DNA from: Aeromonas encheleia
GTDB lineage: Bacteria; Pseudomonadota; Gammaproteobacteria; Enterobacterales; Aeromonadaceae
Reading direction: 5' to 3'
Assembly: GCF_900637545.1 (NCBI RefSeq)
Contig: NZ_LR134376.1
Coordinates: 3,243,001 to 3,307,000, forward strand
DNA: 64,000 bases
A model generated the notes under the pieces. It did not search any database. It saw only the letters and a list, made by a program, of their open reading frames with translations, and had not been told where the DNA came from. The translations under genes and the position numbers were made by a program. Shown in pieces: positions 9,353-18,791 of the stretch (position 1 is the first letter of the stretch; every line of letters starts with the position of its first letter).

Positions 9353-11062
9353 TCAGACCCGGCGATAGGGCAGATAGAGCGGCTCCCACATGTGGCTCAG
9401 GATGTGCTGCTGCAGATCCTGACCGATCAGCGGGTGGGACGGATCCCGGCGCACTATGTCTTTCAGCACGGCGGTCGCCACGTGCACCGAGATGCTGCGC
9501 AGCTCGCGGATCCGCGGATAGACCGAGCCCTGCGCCAGATCGGCCTCGCTCACGCACTCCGCCAGGGCGAAGGCGGCGGTGGTGAAGATGTCGGGGCTGA
9601 TCTCGCGGATCTGGCTGACGATGGCGGCCAGGCCCACGCCGGGGAAGATGAAGACGTTGTTGCCCTGGCCGATGCGGTAATCCCGCCCCTCGTGGTGCAC
9701 GTCCTTGAACGGGCTGCCGGTGGCGACGATGGCGCGGCCCTGACTCCAGCGGTAGATGTCTTCCGGCAACGCCTCGCAGTTGGCGGTCGGGTTGGAGAGC
9801 GGGAACACCATGGGGCGATCGCAGTGCTCCAGCATCAGCTGGATGTGCTGCTCCTGGAAGGCGCCACCCGCCCCGCTGGTACCCAGCAGCACGGTGATGG
9901 GCACATGGCGCAGCACCTCGGTCAGGCCGGCCTTGCCCTGCAGGTCCCACTGCGCCAGCAGCAGGCCCGGCTTGGCGTAGCGCCGCTTGTATTCGTCCAG
10001 CCCCTCACGGTTGTCACACACCAGCCCCTGGGTATCCAGGATATAGATGCGATCCCGCGCCGCCTGCGGATCCAGCCCCTCGCGGATCATGCCCGCACAG
10101 ATCTGATCTGCCACCCCGACCCCGCCGGCACCGGCGCCATAGACCAGGTAGTTCTGCTGGCCCAGGCTCTCGCCCTTGGCCTTGACCGCCCCTATGATGC
10201 CCGCCAGCACCACGGCCCCGGTGCCCTGAATGTCGTCGTTGAACGAGGGCAGCGCCTGCTGGTAGCGGGACAGGTTGTTGAAGGCGTTGGACTTGCTGAA
10301 GTCCTCCCACTGCAGCACGGCATTGGGGAAGTGGCGCTTGACCCCGGCCACGAACTTGTCGATGAAGTCGTCATACTCCTTGCCGCGAATGCGGCGATGG
10401 GGCTGACCGAGATACATGGGATCGTCGAGCAGGGTCTGATTGTCGGTGCCCACATCCAGCGCTATGGGCAGGCAGCAGGCGGGGTGGATGCCGGCCGCCA
10501 GGGTATAGAGGGAGAGCTTGCCGATGGGGATGCCCATGCCGCCCACCCCCTGATCGCCGATCCCCAGTATGCCCTGGCTGTCGGTCACCACTATGATGCG
10601 CACCGACTTGCTGTCCACGTGGCGGGCCAGGGAGCCCATGTCATCGACGTTCTTCGGGGTGATGTAGAGGCCGCGCGCCTTCTGGTAGCGGTGGCTGAAC
10701 TCCTGGCACGCCTTGCCCACGGTCGGGGTATAGATGATGGGGGTCATCTCCTCCACGTGACGGGAGAGCAGGGCGTAGAACAGGGTCTCGTTGCGATCCT
10801 GCAGGGCACGCAGGTTCTGATACTTCTCGATGTCGCTGCAGGCGCTCAAAAAGCCCTGATAGACCCGATCCAGCTGGGCCTCGAAGGTCTGCACCTGGGG
10901 CGGCAGCAGGCCGTCGAGCTCGAAGTCGGCCCGCTCCTGTTCGGTAAAGGCGGTGCCCTTGTTGAGATTGCGATCGTTGAGCAGATCGGTGCCAGTCAGT
11001 GCAACGGGGCGAAAGTCCTCTCCCTGTGCGTCTTTCCACAGCAGATATTGTCCGGTAGCCAT
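9353..11062 (-). CDS. maeA: NAD-dependent malic enzyme
   Basis: Oxidatively decarboxylates malate to pyruvate with NAD, in the cytoplasm; the protein has 569 residues (E. coli MaeA/SfcA about 565). Diagnostic segments are EEMTPIIYTPTVG, the VVTDSQGILGIGDQG metal and malate site, SFNDDIQGTG, the Rossmann motif GAGAGGVGVAD, and FPLSNPTANCEA. ATG at 11062 (MATGQYLLWKD) has a purine-rich AAAGAGAA upstream. The frame continues to 11128 with no homology. It is a single-gene unit with its own terminator. Confidence 0.95.
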   Translation of the reverse strand: MATGQYLLWKDAQGEDFRPVALTGTDLLNDRNLNKGTAFTEQERADFELDGLLPPQVQTFEAQLDRVYQGFLSACSDIEKYQNLRALQDRNETLFYALLSRHVEEMTPIIYTPTVGKACQEFSHRYQKARGLYITPKNVDDMGSLARHVDSKSVRIIVVTDSQGILGIGDQGVGGMGIPIGKLSLYTLAAGIHPACCLPIALDVGTDNQTLLDDPMYLGQPHRRIRGKEYDDFIDKFVAGVKRHFPNAVLQWEDFSKSNAFNNLSRYQQALPSFNDDIQGTGAVVLAGIIGAVKAKGESLGQQNYLVYGAGAGGVGVADQICAGMIREGLDPQAARDRIYILDTQGLVCDNREGLDEYKRRYAKPGLLLAQWDLQGKAGLTEVLRHVPITVLLGTSGAGGAFQEQHIQLMLEHCDRPMVFPLSNPTANCEALPEDIYRWSQGRAIVATGSPFKDVHHEGRDYRIGQGNNVFIFPGVGLAAIVSQIREISPDIFTTAAFALAECVSEADLAQGSVYPRIRELRSISVHVATAVLKDIVRRDPSHPLIGQDLQQHILSHMWEPLYLPYRRV

Positions 11063-11327
11063 AGTCGTTCTCTTTGATACGTGGGAAGTGCCATTGCGGC
11101 GAAGAAGCGAGACACATAATGAAATCAATCATATAACTTTTGCCTTACCCATTTTGTGAAGCCGGGCATAAAGTCGCCCACCCCGGCCTTCTCCCCGACC
11201 CACAGACCTCCTCCCTGCCAATCCCCCTGCCTGTGGCTAAGCTAACCCATGGACAAGCTGCCGCCCGTTATTCGGCTTGCCGAGCCGGCCACACACCACC
11301 AGAGCTCCTGACTCAAGGAAGGTCATC

Positions 11328-11915
11328 ATGGGAAGCACTCGACTGGAAGCCTTCAGCGATGGGGTCATCGCCATCTTGATCACCATCATGGTGCTGGAGC
11401 TCAAGGTGCCCCACGACGCCAACTGGCAGGCGCTCACCCCACTGCTGCCGGTGTTCCTGAGCTATGTCCTCAGCTTCATCTACCTGGGTATCTACTGGAA
11501 CAACCATCACCACATGCTGCACACCTGCCGCCAGATCACCGGCCCCATCCTCTGGGCCAATCTGCACCTGCTGTTCTGGCTCTCCCTGATCCCCTTTGCC
11601 ACCGGCTGGATGGGGGAGAACCACTTCGCCAGCCTGCCGACGGCACTCTATGGCCTGGTACTCTTGATGGCCGCCATCGCCTACTTCCTGCTGCAGGCGC
11701 TGATCATCCGCTCTCAGGGGCCGCACTCACTGCTCAAGCGGGCGCTCGGCACTGACTGGAAGGGCAAGATCTCTCCCCTGCTCTATTTCAGCGCCATCCT
11801 GGCCGCCTTCTGGGCCCAGTGGTTGTCCCAGCTTATCTATGTGCTGGCCGCCCTGATCTGGCTGGTGCCGGACAGCCGCATCGAGCACATCCTGGCCGAG
11901 CATGAGGCCGACTAG
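11328..11915 (+). CDS. TMEM175/DUF1211-family potassium channel-like protein
   Basis: A 195-residue membrane protein with about six hydrophobic segments. The N-terminus MGSTRLEAFSDGVIAI carries the RxxxFSDG(V/I)xAI motif that lines the pore in bacterial TMEM175 channels. These are known as potassium-permeable tetramers. The YWNNHHHML segment and the conserved WANLHLLFWLSLIPF also fit. ATG at 11328 has AAGGAAGG upstream; the open frame from 11277 precedes it without similarity. The physiological role in bacteria is unclear. Confidence 0.87.
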   Translation: MGSTRLEAFSDGVIAILITIMVLELKVPHDANWQALTPLLPVFLSYVLSFIYLGIYWNNHHHMLHTCRQITGPILWANLHLLFWLSLIPFATGWMGENHFASLPTALYGLVLLMAAIAYFLLQALIIRSQGPHSLLKRALGTDWKGKISPLLYFSAILAAFWAQWLSQLIYVLAALIWLVPDSRIEHILAEHEAD

Positions 11916-12190
11916 CTCTCTCCTTGCTCTGGCTCCCGGCAACGAGGGGCCGTGCCGTACCAAGGCACAACGAAGGACTCAAGGTGGATCAGATTGACCA
12001 GGATCACCGCGGGATGCGCATCATCCGGCTATAAATGCCATTGCCCTGCCGGCCCCCTTGGCGCAAGATCGGCCGGAGCCGGGCCTAGAGCCCAGGGTCA
12101 GCAACCTTGGCCCCTTGCCGCTGCACAGGGCAATAGCGCCAGCAACAAGCCCGCGGCCAGAATCCATCTCACCGAACCCGACAGAGCGAC

Positions 12191-12847
12191 ATGACCCCAG
12201 ATCCTGCAACCCCGAGTGACCACTTTCCCGTCTCCGCCGTGATCCTGGCCGGTGGCCGCGCCACCCGCATGGGGGGCGAAGACAAGGGCTGGGTGCCCCT
12301 GGCGGGCAGGCCCCTCGTCGGACATGTGCTCGAGCGGCTGCGGCCCCAGGTGGACGAGCTGCTGATCAACGCCAACCGCAATCAGGCCCGTTATCGGCAA
12401 CTGGCCCCCGTCATCGAGGATGGCAACCATGACTTCCTCGGCCCGCTGGCGGGCATGCAGGCCGGCCTGGCCGCCGCCCGCCACGACTGGGTGCTGTTCG
12501 TGCCCTGTGACGGCCCCGGCCTGCCACGGGACCTGATGCGCCGCTTTCGCGCCGCGCTGGTGCCAGAAGCCGGGCAGCTCCCCGAGCTGGTGGTGGCCCA
12601 TGACGGCCAGCATCTGCAACCCGTGGTCGCCTTGCTGCACAAGTCGCTGCTTCCCTCCCTGCAGCAGGCGCTGGCCGAGGGGGAGCGCAAGATAGCTTGC
12701 TGGTTCGGCCGCCACCGGATGGCGGTGGTGCACTTTGCCGATCAGCCGGATGCCTTCATCAATCTCAACGATCCGCGCGAGCTCTCGGCCTATGAGGCGC
12801 GTCTGCTGGCTGAAAATACACCGCTGGCGGGGGGAGCGCGGCCATGA
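12191..12847 (+). CDS. mobA: Molybdenum cofactor guanylyltransferase
   Basis: Transfers GMP from GTP to Mo-molybdopterin to form Mo-MGD, used by DMSO-reductase-family enzymes. The 218-residue cytoplasmic protein shows the nucleotide-binding LAGGRATRMGGEDKG near residues 19-33, ANRNQ, the metal-binding VPCDGP, and INLNDPREL near the C-terminus. The usual DxP motif is DGP here. The stop overlaps the mobB start by four bases (ATGA at 12844-12847), which implies translational coupling. The 275 bases upstream show no clear operator. Confidence 0.94.
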   Translation: MTPDPATPSDHFPVSAVILAGGRATRMGGEDKGWVPLAGRPLVGHVLERLRPQVDELLINANRNQARYRQLAPVIEDGNHDFLGPLAGMQAGLAAARHDWVLFVPCDGPGLPRDLMRRFRAALVPEAGQLPELVVAHDGQHLQPVVALLHKSLLPSLQQALAEGERKIACWFGRHRMAVVHFADQPDAFINLNDPRELSAYEARLLAENTPLAGGARP

Positions 12848-13680
12848 TCTCCCGGCTGCCGCTGCTCGGCTTCGTCGCCTGGAGCGGCACCGGCAAGACT
12901 ACCTTGCTGGAGCGGCTCATCCCCCTGCTCGGCCAGCGCGGCCTGCGGCTCGGGGTGCTCAAGCACACCCATCACGATTTCGACATGGATCAGCCGGGCA
13001 AGGACAGCTATCGCCTGCGCAAGGCCGGGGCCCGGCAGGTGATGGCGGCCTCGAGCCGGCGCAACGCCCGCATCGTCGAGACCCCGGACGGCGAGCCTCC
13101 CTTTTCCGCTCTACTGGCTGGCTTCGACTGGGCTCAGCTCGATCTGCTGCTGATCGAAGGCTTCAAGCACGAGCACTTCCCCAAGATAGAGCTGTATCGC
13201 AGTGCCATCGGTCGGCCACTGCTGTTTCCGGAGGATGGCGAGGTGATGGCGCTGGTGAGCGACAGCCCCCAGGCCACCACCCTGCCCCAGTTCGATTTCG
13301 AGGCGCTGCCCGCCATCGCCGACTTTATCTGCGCCTGGCTGGGCGAGCGGCAAGGGGCCAGCCCCCATCAAGACCGGATTGCCGACCATGACCAGCCACC
13401 GGCGCTGGCGGCCCTGCTGGCGAGCCAGGCCCTCATCCGGCAGCCGCTGCGTCTCAGCGCCCTGGCCATGACGGCTATCCCCCACCCGGCGGGTGACGGC
13501 TATCTGCCCGCTCATCTCTGCCAGGATGCCAATGGCATCTTGCAGGTCAGCCCGACAAGTGCTTTTATGCCTTCTGCCCTCCCCGCAGCCAACTGTCTGA
13601 TCGAACTCGATCCCTCCCGCCCGGCCATCGCCCCCGGCGAGCGGGTCTGGGTTCGTCCGCTGGCGGGGTGGATGCCGTGA
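12844..13680 (+). CDS. mobB: MobB GTPase adaptor with a MoeA domain IV-like C-terminal extension
   Basis: The first ~170 residues are MobB, a GTP-binding partner of MobA in molybdenum cofactor maturation: P-loop GFVAWSGTGKTTL, LGVLKHTHHDF, and LLLIEGFKHEHFPKIE. Standard MobB is about 175 residues, and this protein has 278. Residues about 203-278 (PLRLSALAM, DANGILQVSPT, AANCLIELDPS, GERVWVRPL) resemble domain IV, the C-terminal beta-barrel of MoeA. The MoeA catalytic core is absent. It may be the remnant of a MobB-MoeA fusion or an acquired scaffold domain. The gene overlaps mobA by 4 bases. Confidence 0.9.
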   Translation: MISRLPLLGFVAWSGTGKTTLLERLIPLLGQRGLRLGVLKHTHHDFDMDQPGKDSYRLRKAGARQVMAASSRRNARIVETPDGEPPFSALLAGFDWAQLDLLLIEGFKHEHFPKIELYRSAIGRPLLFPEDGEVMALVSDSPQATTLPQFDFEALPAIADFICAWLGERQGASPHQDRIADHDQPPALAALLASQALIRQPLRLSALAMTAIPHPAGDGYLPAHLCQDANGILQVSPTSAFMPSALPAANCLIELDPSRPAIAPGERVWVRPLAGWMP

Positions 13681-13728
13681 CGCCGGCGCGGCGACACGAG
13701 AACATCAATCTGACATGAGACGATTCCC

Positions 13729-14802
13729 TTGCGCCTGAACGCCCCGCTCTCCCGCTTAGATCTGCTGATCTATGGTCGCTACCGCCTGGTTCACGGCCTG
13801 CGCATCTCCCTGGCCTTCACCCTCACCTTCCTGCTGACCCGTGAGCTCAAGCTGCCGGAGAGCACCTGGCCACTCATCACCCTGGTGGTGGTGATGGGCC
13901 CCATCTCGTTCTGGGGCAACGTGCTGTCGCGTGCCCTGCAACGGGTGGTCGGCACCATCTTCGGTGCGGCCTGCGGGGTAGTGGCGCTCTATCTGGAGCT
14001 CTACTCCATGCCGCTGATGTTGATCTGGTGCAGCGGCATCATGTTCCTGTGCGGCTACCTGGCGCTCGGCAAGCGTCCCTACGTGGGGCTGCTCATCGGC
14101 ATCACCCTGGCGGTGACCATGGGCGCCATGCCGGGGGACATAGAGACAGCGCTCTGGCGCAGCGGCGACGTGATCCTGGGCTCGGTGCTGGCGCTGTTGT
14201 TCTGCAGCATCTATCCCCAGCGCGCCTACAGCCACTGGCGGCTGCAGATGCACGACACCTTGCAGCAGGCACACCGCCTCTATCACACCCACCTCTCCCC
14301 CAACATCCTGGAGCGCCCCAAGCTGGCCCGCAGCCATTCCCAGCTGCTCTCCAGGATGGTCAGCCTGCGCCCCTTGCTGACCCCCGCCGTCAAGGAGACC
14401 CGCCTCAGCAGCACCCTGTTCGAGGCCATCCAGACCACAATGCGCAACACCTTCTGCACCCTGGAGATGCTGGCCAACACCTACTGGACCGATCGCCAGA
14501 GCCACTTCCTGATGCAGAGCAGCCCGCAATTGCGCGCCTGCCAGCAGGCCACCGAGGAGGTGATCACCCAGCTCGCGCTCATGCTCAAGAGCGGGGATCC
14601 CCGCGCGGCCGAGCAGGCCATCGCCCGCTTGCAGGCGGCGGCGGCCCAAGTTCAAGCCCAGGTGCGGCTCAACACCGGTGCCGAGGCCACCGTCAGCGGC
14701 TACCTCTGGCTCAACGTGCAGCTCATCGAGCAGCTCAGCCACCTGTACCGCCTGCTGGGGCTGGTGCTGCAGCCCTACAACAAGCCCTCGGTGCGGCCAT
14801 GA
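13729..14802 (+). CDS. FUSC-family inner-membrane protein (YccS/AaeB-like)
   Basis: A 357-residue protein with an N-terminal block of about five to six membrane helices (residues 25-165) and a C-terminal helical cytoplasmic region. It resembles the fusaric acid resistance/FUSC family, which includes aromatic-acid exporters. Fitting strings are LKLPESTWPLITLVVVMGP, ALQRVVGTIFGAACG, and YVGLLIGITLAV. The start is a TTG at 13729 with only a weak GAGAC upstream. The ATG at 13715 is out of frame, so the exact start is uncertain. The substrate is unknown. A terminator begins at the stop codon. Confidence 0.82.
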   Translation: MRLNAPLSRLDLLIYGRYRLVHGLRISLAFTLTFLLTRELKLPESTWPLITLVVVMGPISFWGNVLSRALQRVVGTIFGAACGVVALYLELYSMPLMLIWCSGIMFLCGYLALGKRPYVGLLIGITLAVTMGAMPGDIETALWRSGDVILGSVLALLFCSIYPQRAYSHWRLQMHDTLQQAHRLYHTHLSPNILERPKLARSHSQLLSRMVSLRPLLTPAVKETRLSSTLFEAIQTTMRNTFCTLEMLANTYWTDRQSHFLMQSSPQLRACQQATEEVITQLALMLKSGDPRAAEQAIARLQAAAAQVQAQVRLNTGAEATVSGYLWLNVQLIEQLSHLYRLLGLVLQPYNKPSVRP

Positions 14803-14833
14803 AAAAGCCCCGCCGAGGTGGGGCTTTTCTTTT
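14802..14833 (+). terminator. Terminator after the FUSC gene
   Basis: AAAAAGCCCC, a short loop, GGGGCTTTTC, then T-rich sequence; it starts directly at the stop codon. The left arm shares 20 bases with another terminator at 17983. Confidence 0.85.
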
Positions 14834-14893
14834 CAATTGACTGAGGGGACGGCAGAACGCATTTCACGACCTGAACAGCCTCTTGCGCCCTCT

Positions 14894-17806
14894 CTAGGTC
14901 GGCCTGTCTGCTGGCCCTGCCGGTGAACCCGCGGATGGCGTCTGAGCGCCAAACACCGCCACCGCGTTCCTGCCGCCCTGCTTGGCGCGGTACATGGCCT
15001 CGTCGCCAAAGTGCAGCAGATCCCGCTCATTGTCTGCCTGGTCTGGATACATCACCACCCCTATGCTCGACGAAATATCCAGCTCAACGCCGTCATCCAT
15101 GACAAAGGGCATGTCGAGCACCTTGCGGATCTTTTCCGCGACAAACACGGCATCTTCCATCTTTCTGGCATCGGGCAGGAGGATGACGAACTCGTCGCCG
15201 CCGATGCGCGAGGCCGTATCGGATTCACGCAACACGGCCCCCATCCGTGACGCGACCTGCTTCAACAACCAGTCTCCGGCCCCATGCCCGTGCTGGTCAT
15301 TGACCGCCTTGAACCTGTCCAGATCGATGAACAGCAGCGACAGTTTGCGTTGCTCCCGCCTCCCCAGCGCGAGCAGCAGGCTGAGCCTGTCTTCCAACAT
15401 CCGGCGGTTCGGCAGACCGGTCAGCTGGTCGTAGAACGCCATCTTGCGAATGGCGTCTTCGGCGGCCTTGCGCCGGGTGATGTCCCGGGAACTGCCGACG
15501 ATGTGGGTCGGTCTGGACTCACCGTCCAGCATGATGTTGGCCACGACCTCGACCGGGACCAGGCTCCCGTCCTTGTGCCAGACCTCCAGTTCGATCTCGA
15601 TGTGGCGGGCCGTCAGGTCTCCCTCACCAATGCGCCTGATGTGATCCTCCACCGCCTCGCTCCACGCGCGGGCAGCCTGTGGCGGCAACCAGTGGCGCAG
15701 AGGATGGGCGGCAATGTCTTCCTGAGTCAGGCCACGCAGCCGTTCGACCGAGGGACTGGTGTAGCTGTATTGCATGGAGGGATATTGCATCACCCAGATC
15801 ACATCGTTGCTGTTTTCCGCTATCAGGCGATACAGGGCCTGACTCTCCTGCAGTGCCTCCGCCAGACGCGAACGCTCTATGGCCAGCTGCGCCAGTCTGG
15901 CGTAGTCCGCCAGCAGGGCGAGATCATGGGCATCCGGGACGGCGGGTTCCCGCCGATAGAGGTTGAATACGCCGATGATCCGGCCATCCCCGTTTTTGAT
16001 GGGCTGGGCCCAGGCGGCGCGCAGCCCGCTCTCGACCGCCTTGTCGCGCACCGCGGCCCAGCTGGGATCGGTGGCAACATCCTGTGCAATCACCCTCTCC
16101 CCACGGAGCACGGCCGCCACCGCAGAGCCGTTCCCCTCCGCGATAGGCATGCGCCCGGTGGGGCTTCGCCACTCATCAGGCAAGTCAGGGGCGGCGCAGT
16201 TGACCAGCTCGGTGCCATCGTCAGCCACCAGAAATACGGTGCCCAGCACACCGGGGTGATAGGCATTGATGATGCGCACCATGGCATCCAGCACCTCGGA
16301 CAAGGGGACCTTATGGCCCAGCTGCTCCAGCACCTGGTTGTTCAGATAGAGGTAGTGATTGTGCGCCGCCAGTTCCCGCTCGGCGGCTTCACGGGCGATG
16401 GTCTGGTTATGCAATTCGGTCACGTCGGTGGAGACACCGATCAGCGCCAGGGGTTGATCCGGCAGTTGCACCGGCACCTTGACCGACTCGTAGTAACGGG
16501 TCTCCCCGCTCGGGGTGGTGGCTACCTCCTTGCCGCTTTGCTTGTTGCCCGTGGCGAACACCTGGCTATCGAGGAGCCAGAAATGGTCGGCCACCTCCGG
16601 CGTCAGGATTTCGTGATCCAGGCGCCCGATGATCTGCTCGGCCGGCAGGCCAAACATCTCGGCGGTCTTGGCGTTGACGTAGACGAAGCGCCGCTCGCTG
16701 GTCTTGAAATACACATAGGCGTCCAGGGTGTTGAGGACCAGGTTCAGCAACTCGCGCTGCTGGTGATTCTGGCGCAAGAATTCCACCAGCAGCCACTGCA
16801 GGACGGAGAGACAGGCCAACGCCACCACTGAGAAGATCACCTGATTCCACCAGTGGAACAGGTACGCCGCCTTGCTCACCGCCACCACTTGCTGCCACTG
16901 TCCAAGGTGCAGCGGGGTCAACACCGCAAGCCGCTCCACCCCGTCTACCGTGGAGCGGTAGAATTTCACATCCGCTCCGTGCTGGGTCTCCTGAAAAGAA
17001 GGTTTGTGGCTGGCCTGCCACCCCGCCACCCCATCGGCAGGCGCACCTGAATTCGCATAGCGATACAGCAGCTTGCTCGTGCGCTGGTCAAACATGGCAA
17101 GGACCACGTTTTCCCCCAGGTTGAAGCCGCGCGTGTCATCGGTATTGAGCCAGGCTGACAGGCTCTGCAGGCTGAGATAGCCGATGGCACTGCCCAGCAA
17201 CTGCCCGTCCGCAGACTGTATCTTTCTGAACATCACCATGCCCCCGCCCCCCTGTTCGCTGTCCTGGTCACTGGACACAAAGAAGAGGGAAGAGTCGGCC
17301 CCGCTCTCATGGAAGGCCCGATAACGGGGTGAATGCAGGAAGGAGCCGGTCTTCAACAGGGTCGGCGGCAGCATCGATGCCAGCGGTATGCTGGATGCGA
17401 TGCTCAGGATGCCGCCATCGGGATCCAGGACGGCGACGGTATCCAGCCAGGGGTGCTTCACTTCCTGTTGCAACAGGAGTTGCTTGTCTTGCGGCGCCGG
17501 CCTGGTCAGGGTAGCAGTACCGATCGAGCCGAGCCGATGATCCAGGATCTCCTGCAGCCGTTCAAAGCTGCGCAGATGCATCGCCGACACGTTTCTCAGA
17601 TTCTGCACCACCCCGGTTTCAATCCAGTAGCGATCCAGATAGAGGTAGCCCGCCGTAACGGCGCTCTGGACCAGCAGCACCAGCAACAGCAGGTCCCGTC
17701 TGGCCGCCAGACGGGAGAAGCGCGAGCTCATGAAGGCTCGCAGACGCATAGCAGAAACTCTCATATCACCATCCCGTAACATCAGGATCAGACCCCGGCC
17801 GTCCAT
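14894..17806 (-). CDS. Multi-sensor diguanylate cyclase (periplasmic sensor-PAS-GAF-PAS-GGDEF)
   Basis: An inner-membrane enzyme predicted to make cyclic di-GMP, up to 970 residues. A membrane helix near residues 40-58 and another near 325-345 bracket a periplasmic sensor. A PAS domain lies at about 355-470, a GAF-like domain at 490-645, and a second PAS at 655-785. The C-terminal GGDEF domain is intact (RIGGDEFVI near residue 868). An RESD inhibitory I-site lies five residues before GGDEF, so product feedback is likely. The start is ambiguous: ATG codons at 17806, 17782, 17764 and 17749 are all possible and none has a clear ribosome site. No EAL domain is present. Confidence 0.92.
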   Translation of the reverse strand: MDGRGLILMLRDGDMRVSAMRLRAFMSSRFSRLAARRDLLLLVLLVQSAVTAGYLYLDRYWIETGVVQNLRNVSAMHLRSFERLQEILDHRLGSIGTATLTRPAPQDKQLLLQQEVKHPWLDTVAVLDPDGGILSIASSIPLASMLPPTLLKTGSFLHSPRYRAFHESGADSSLFFVSSDQDSEQGGGGMVMFRKIQSADGQLLGSAIGYLSLQSLSAWLNTDDTRGFNLGENVVLAMFDQRTSKLLYRYANSGAPADGVAGWQASHKPSFQETQHGADVKFYRSTVDGVERLAVLTPLHLGQWQQVVAVSKAAYLFHWWNQVIFSVVALACLSVLQWLLVEFLRQNHQQRELLNLVLNTLDAYVYFKTSERRFVYVNAKTAEMFGLPAEQIIGRLDHEILTPEVADHFWLLDSQVFATGNKQSGKEVATTPSGETRYYESVKVPVQLPDQPLALIGVSTDVTELHNQTIAREAAERELAAHNHYLYLNNQVLEQLGHKVPLSEVLDAMVRIINAYHPGVLGTVFLVADDGTELVNCAAPDLPDEWRSPTGRMPIAEGNGSAVAAVLRGERVIAQDVATDPSWAAVRDKAVESGLRAAWAQPIKNGDGRIIGVFNLYRREPAVPDAHDLALLADYARLAQLAIERSRLAEALQESQALYRLIAENSNDVIWVMQYPSMQYSYTSPSVERLRGLTQEDIAAHPLRHWLPPQAARAWSEAVEDHIRRIGEGDLTARHIEIELEVWHKDGSLVPVEVVANIMLDGESRPTHIVGSSRDITRRKAAEDAIRKMAFYDQLTGLPNRRMLEDRLSLLLALGRREQRKLSLLFIDLDRFKAVNDQHGHGAGDWLLKQVASRMGAVLRESDTASRIGGDEFVILLPDARKMEDAVFVAEKIRKVLDMPFVMDDGVELDISSSIGVVMYPDQADNERDLLHFGDEAMYRAKQGGRNAVAVFGAQTPSAGSPAGPADRPT

Positions 17807-17982
17807 GTCTGTTTACCGCCAGCCGGGACGCAGGAGCGGGGTAAATTAACCAAGATTAACCCCTCACCTCGATTTCAGGCCAAACCTTTTAATAATTAAT
17901 GACATAAATGCCATACAGAGCACCATTTGCGCCCGCAGGAGTGGCGACCGCCGCCCCGCAACCAGCCCTGGCCGCGGACATG

Positions 17983-18010
17983 AAAAAGCCCCGCCGAGGC
18001 GGGGCTTTGC
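17983..18010 (-). terminator. Terminator of the DUF3332 gene
   Basis: AAAGCCCCGCC/GGCGGGGCTTT inverted repeat about 50 bases beyond the minus-strand stop at 18061. The preceding 20 bases, ATGAAAAAGCCCCGCCGAGG, are identical to part of the terminator at 14800-14819. Confidence 0.8.
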
Positions 18011-18060
18011 TGCTGACTGACGGCTCCTGAGGTGCCGTCCATCCTGCCGGTCGCCGGCAC

Positions 18061-18618
18061 TCAGACGAGGGGGCGCTCCTCTGGGGTCATCTCCGCCAGC
18101 TGCTGCTGGGTCAGGGTCGAGACCAGCTTGTCGTCGAGATAGAGGTCCAGCAGTTCGCCGCGCATCTCGCCGCGCATCATGCTGCTGCGACCGTCGATGT
18201 AGTGGATCTCCATCTGGGCCGTGCGCTCGCCCGGATAGCTGACCTTCACCTCGCGCACCCCTTGCGGCAGCATGGCCAGCGGCACCTTGTTGAGGGCCGG
18301 ATCCAGATGCTGGTTGACCTTGATCACCGCATCGGCCTTCTGATCCACCAGCGCCGGCGACTTGCCGGTGATGGGGTTCTTGCCGGACCAGAATTCAATG
18401 GTGTTGAACACGAACAGATCCGCCGTCGCCGCCAGGCCATAGACGGGGGAGAGCAGCACGAAGACACCGGCACGGCCATAGCGGTTGTCCACCACGCTGA
18501 GGTTGCCCTTGGTCAGCATGGCGGAGAGCCCCATCTGTCCCATGCAACCACTGAGCCCCATGCTCGCCACCATCCCCAGCAACAGGGCCGCTGCCCTGCC
18601 TTTCTGTCGTACTGCCAT
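18061..18618 (-). CDS. DUF3332-family lipoprotein
   Basis: A 185-residue predicted lipoprotein. MAVRQKGRAAALLLGMVASM is followed by GLSGC, a lipobox with Cys at about residue 25. The mature part (TKGNLSVVDNRYGRAGVFVL, PVYGLAATADLFVFNTIEFW) matches what I know as DUF3332, found in gammaproteobacteria with no defined role. The upstream GGGTAG is a modest ribosome site. It stands alone between the diguanylate cyclase and the chemoreceptor. Confidence 0.82.
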   Translation of the reverse strand: MAVRQKGRAAALLLGMVASMGLSGCMGQMGLSAMLTKGNLSVVDNRYGRAGVFVLLSPVYGLAATADLFVFNTIEFWSGKNPITGKSPALVDQKADAVIKVNQHLDPALNKVPLAMLPQGVREVKVSYPGERTAQMEIHYIDGRSSMMRGEMRGELLDLYLDDKLVSTLTQQQLAEMTPEERPLV

Positions 18619-18791
18619 CGTTTTCTACCCGCTCAAAAAAAGGAGTCGGCAGCCTAAACAAGCCGGCAGGGCGGGACAATTCACAAGGCAGGGGCGGTAC
18701 AGCCAGGATTCAGTTTCGCCGCTCGACCGCTCACACTTTTGGCACTCTCGCCAGATACCGTCGCAAGGGCCGGCGGGGCTAACCGCCGGGC

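Noticed and set aside
9230..11077. A 615-codon open frame opposite the malic enzyme gene
   Set aside because: It has no recognisable domain and lies fully over a well-supported enzyme on the other strand.
12020..12190. A molybdenum cofactor riboswitch before mobA
   Set aside because: The region is GC-rich with small inverted repeats, but I could not match it to the known Moco RNA pattern.
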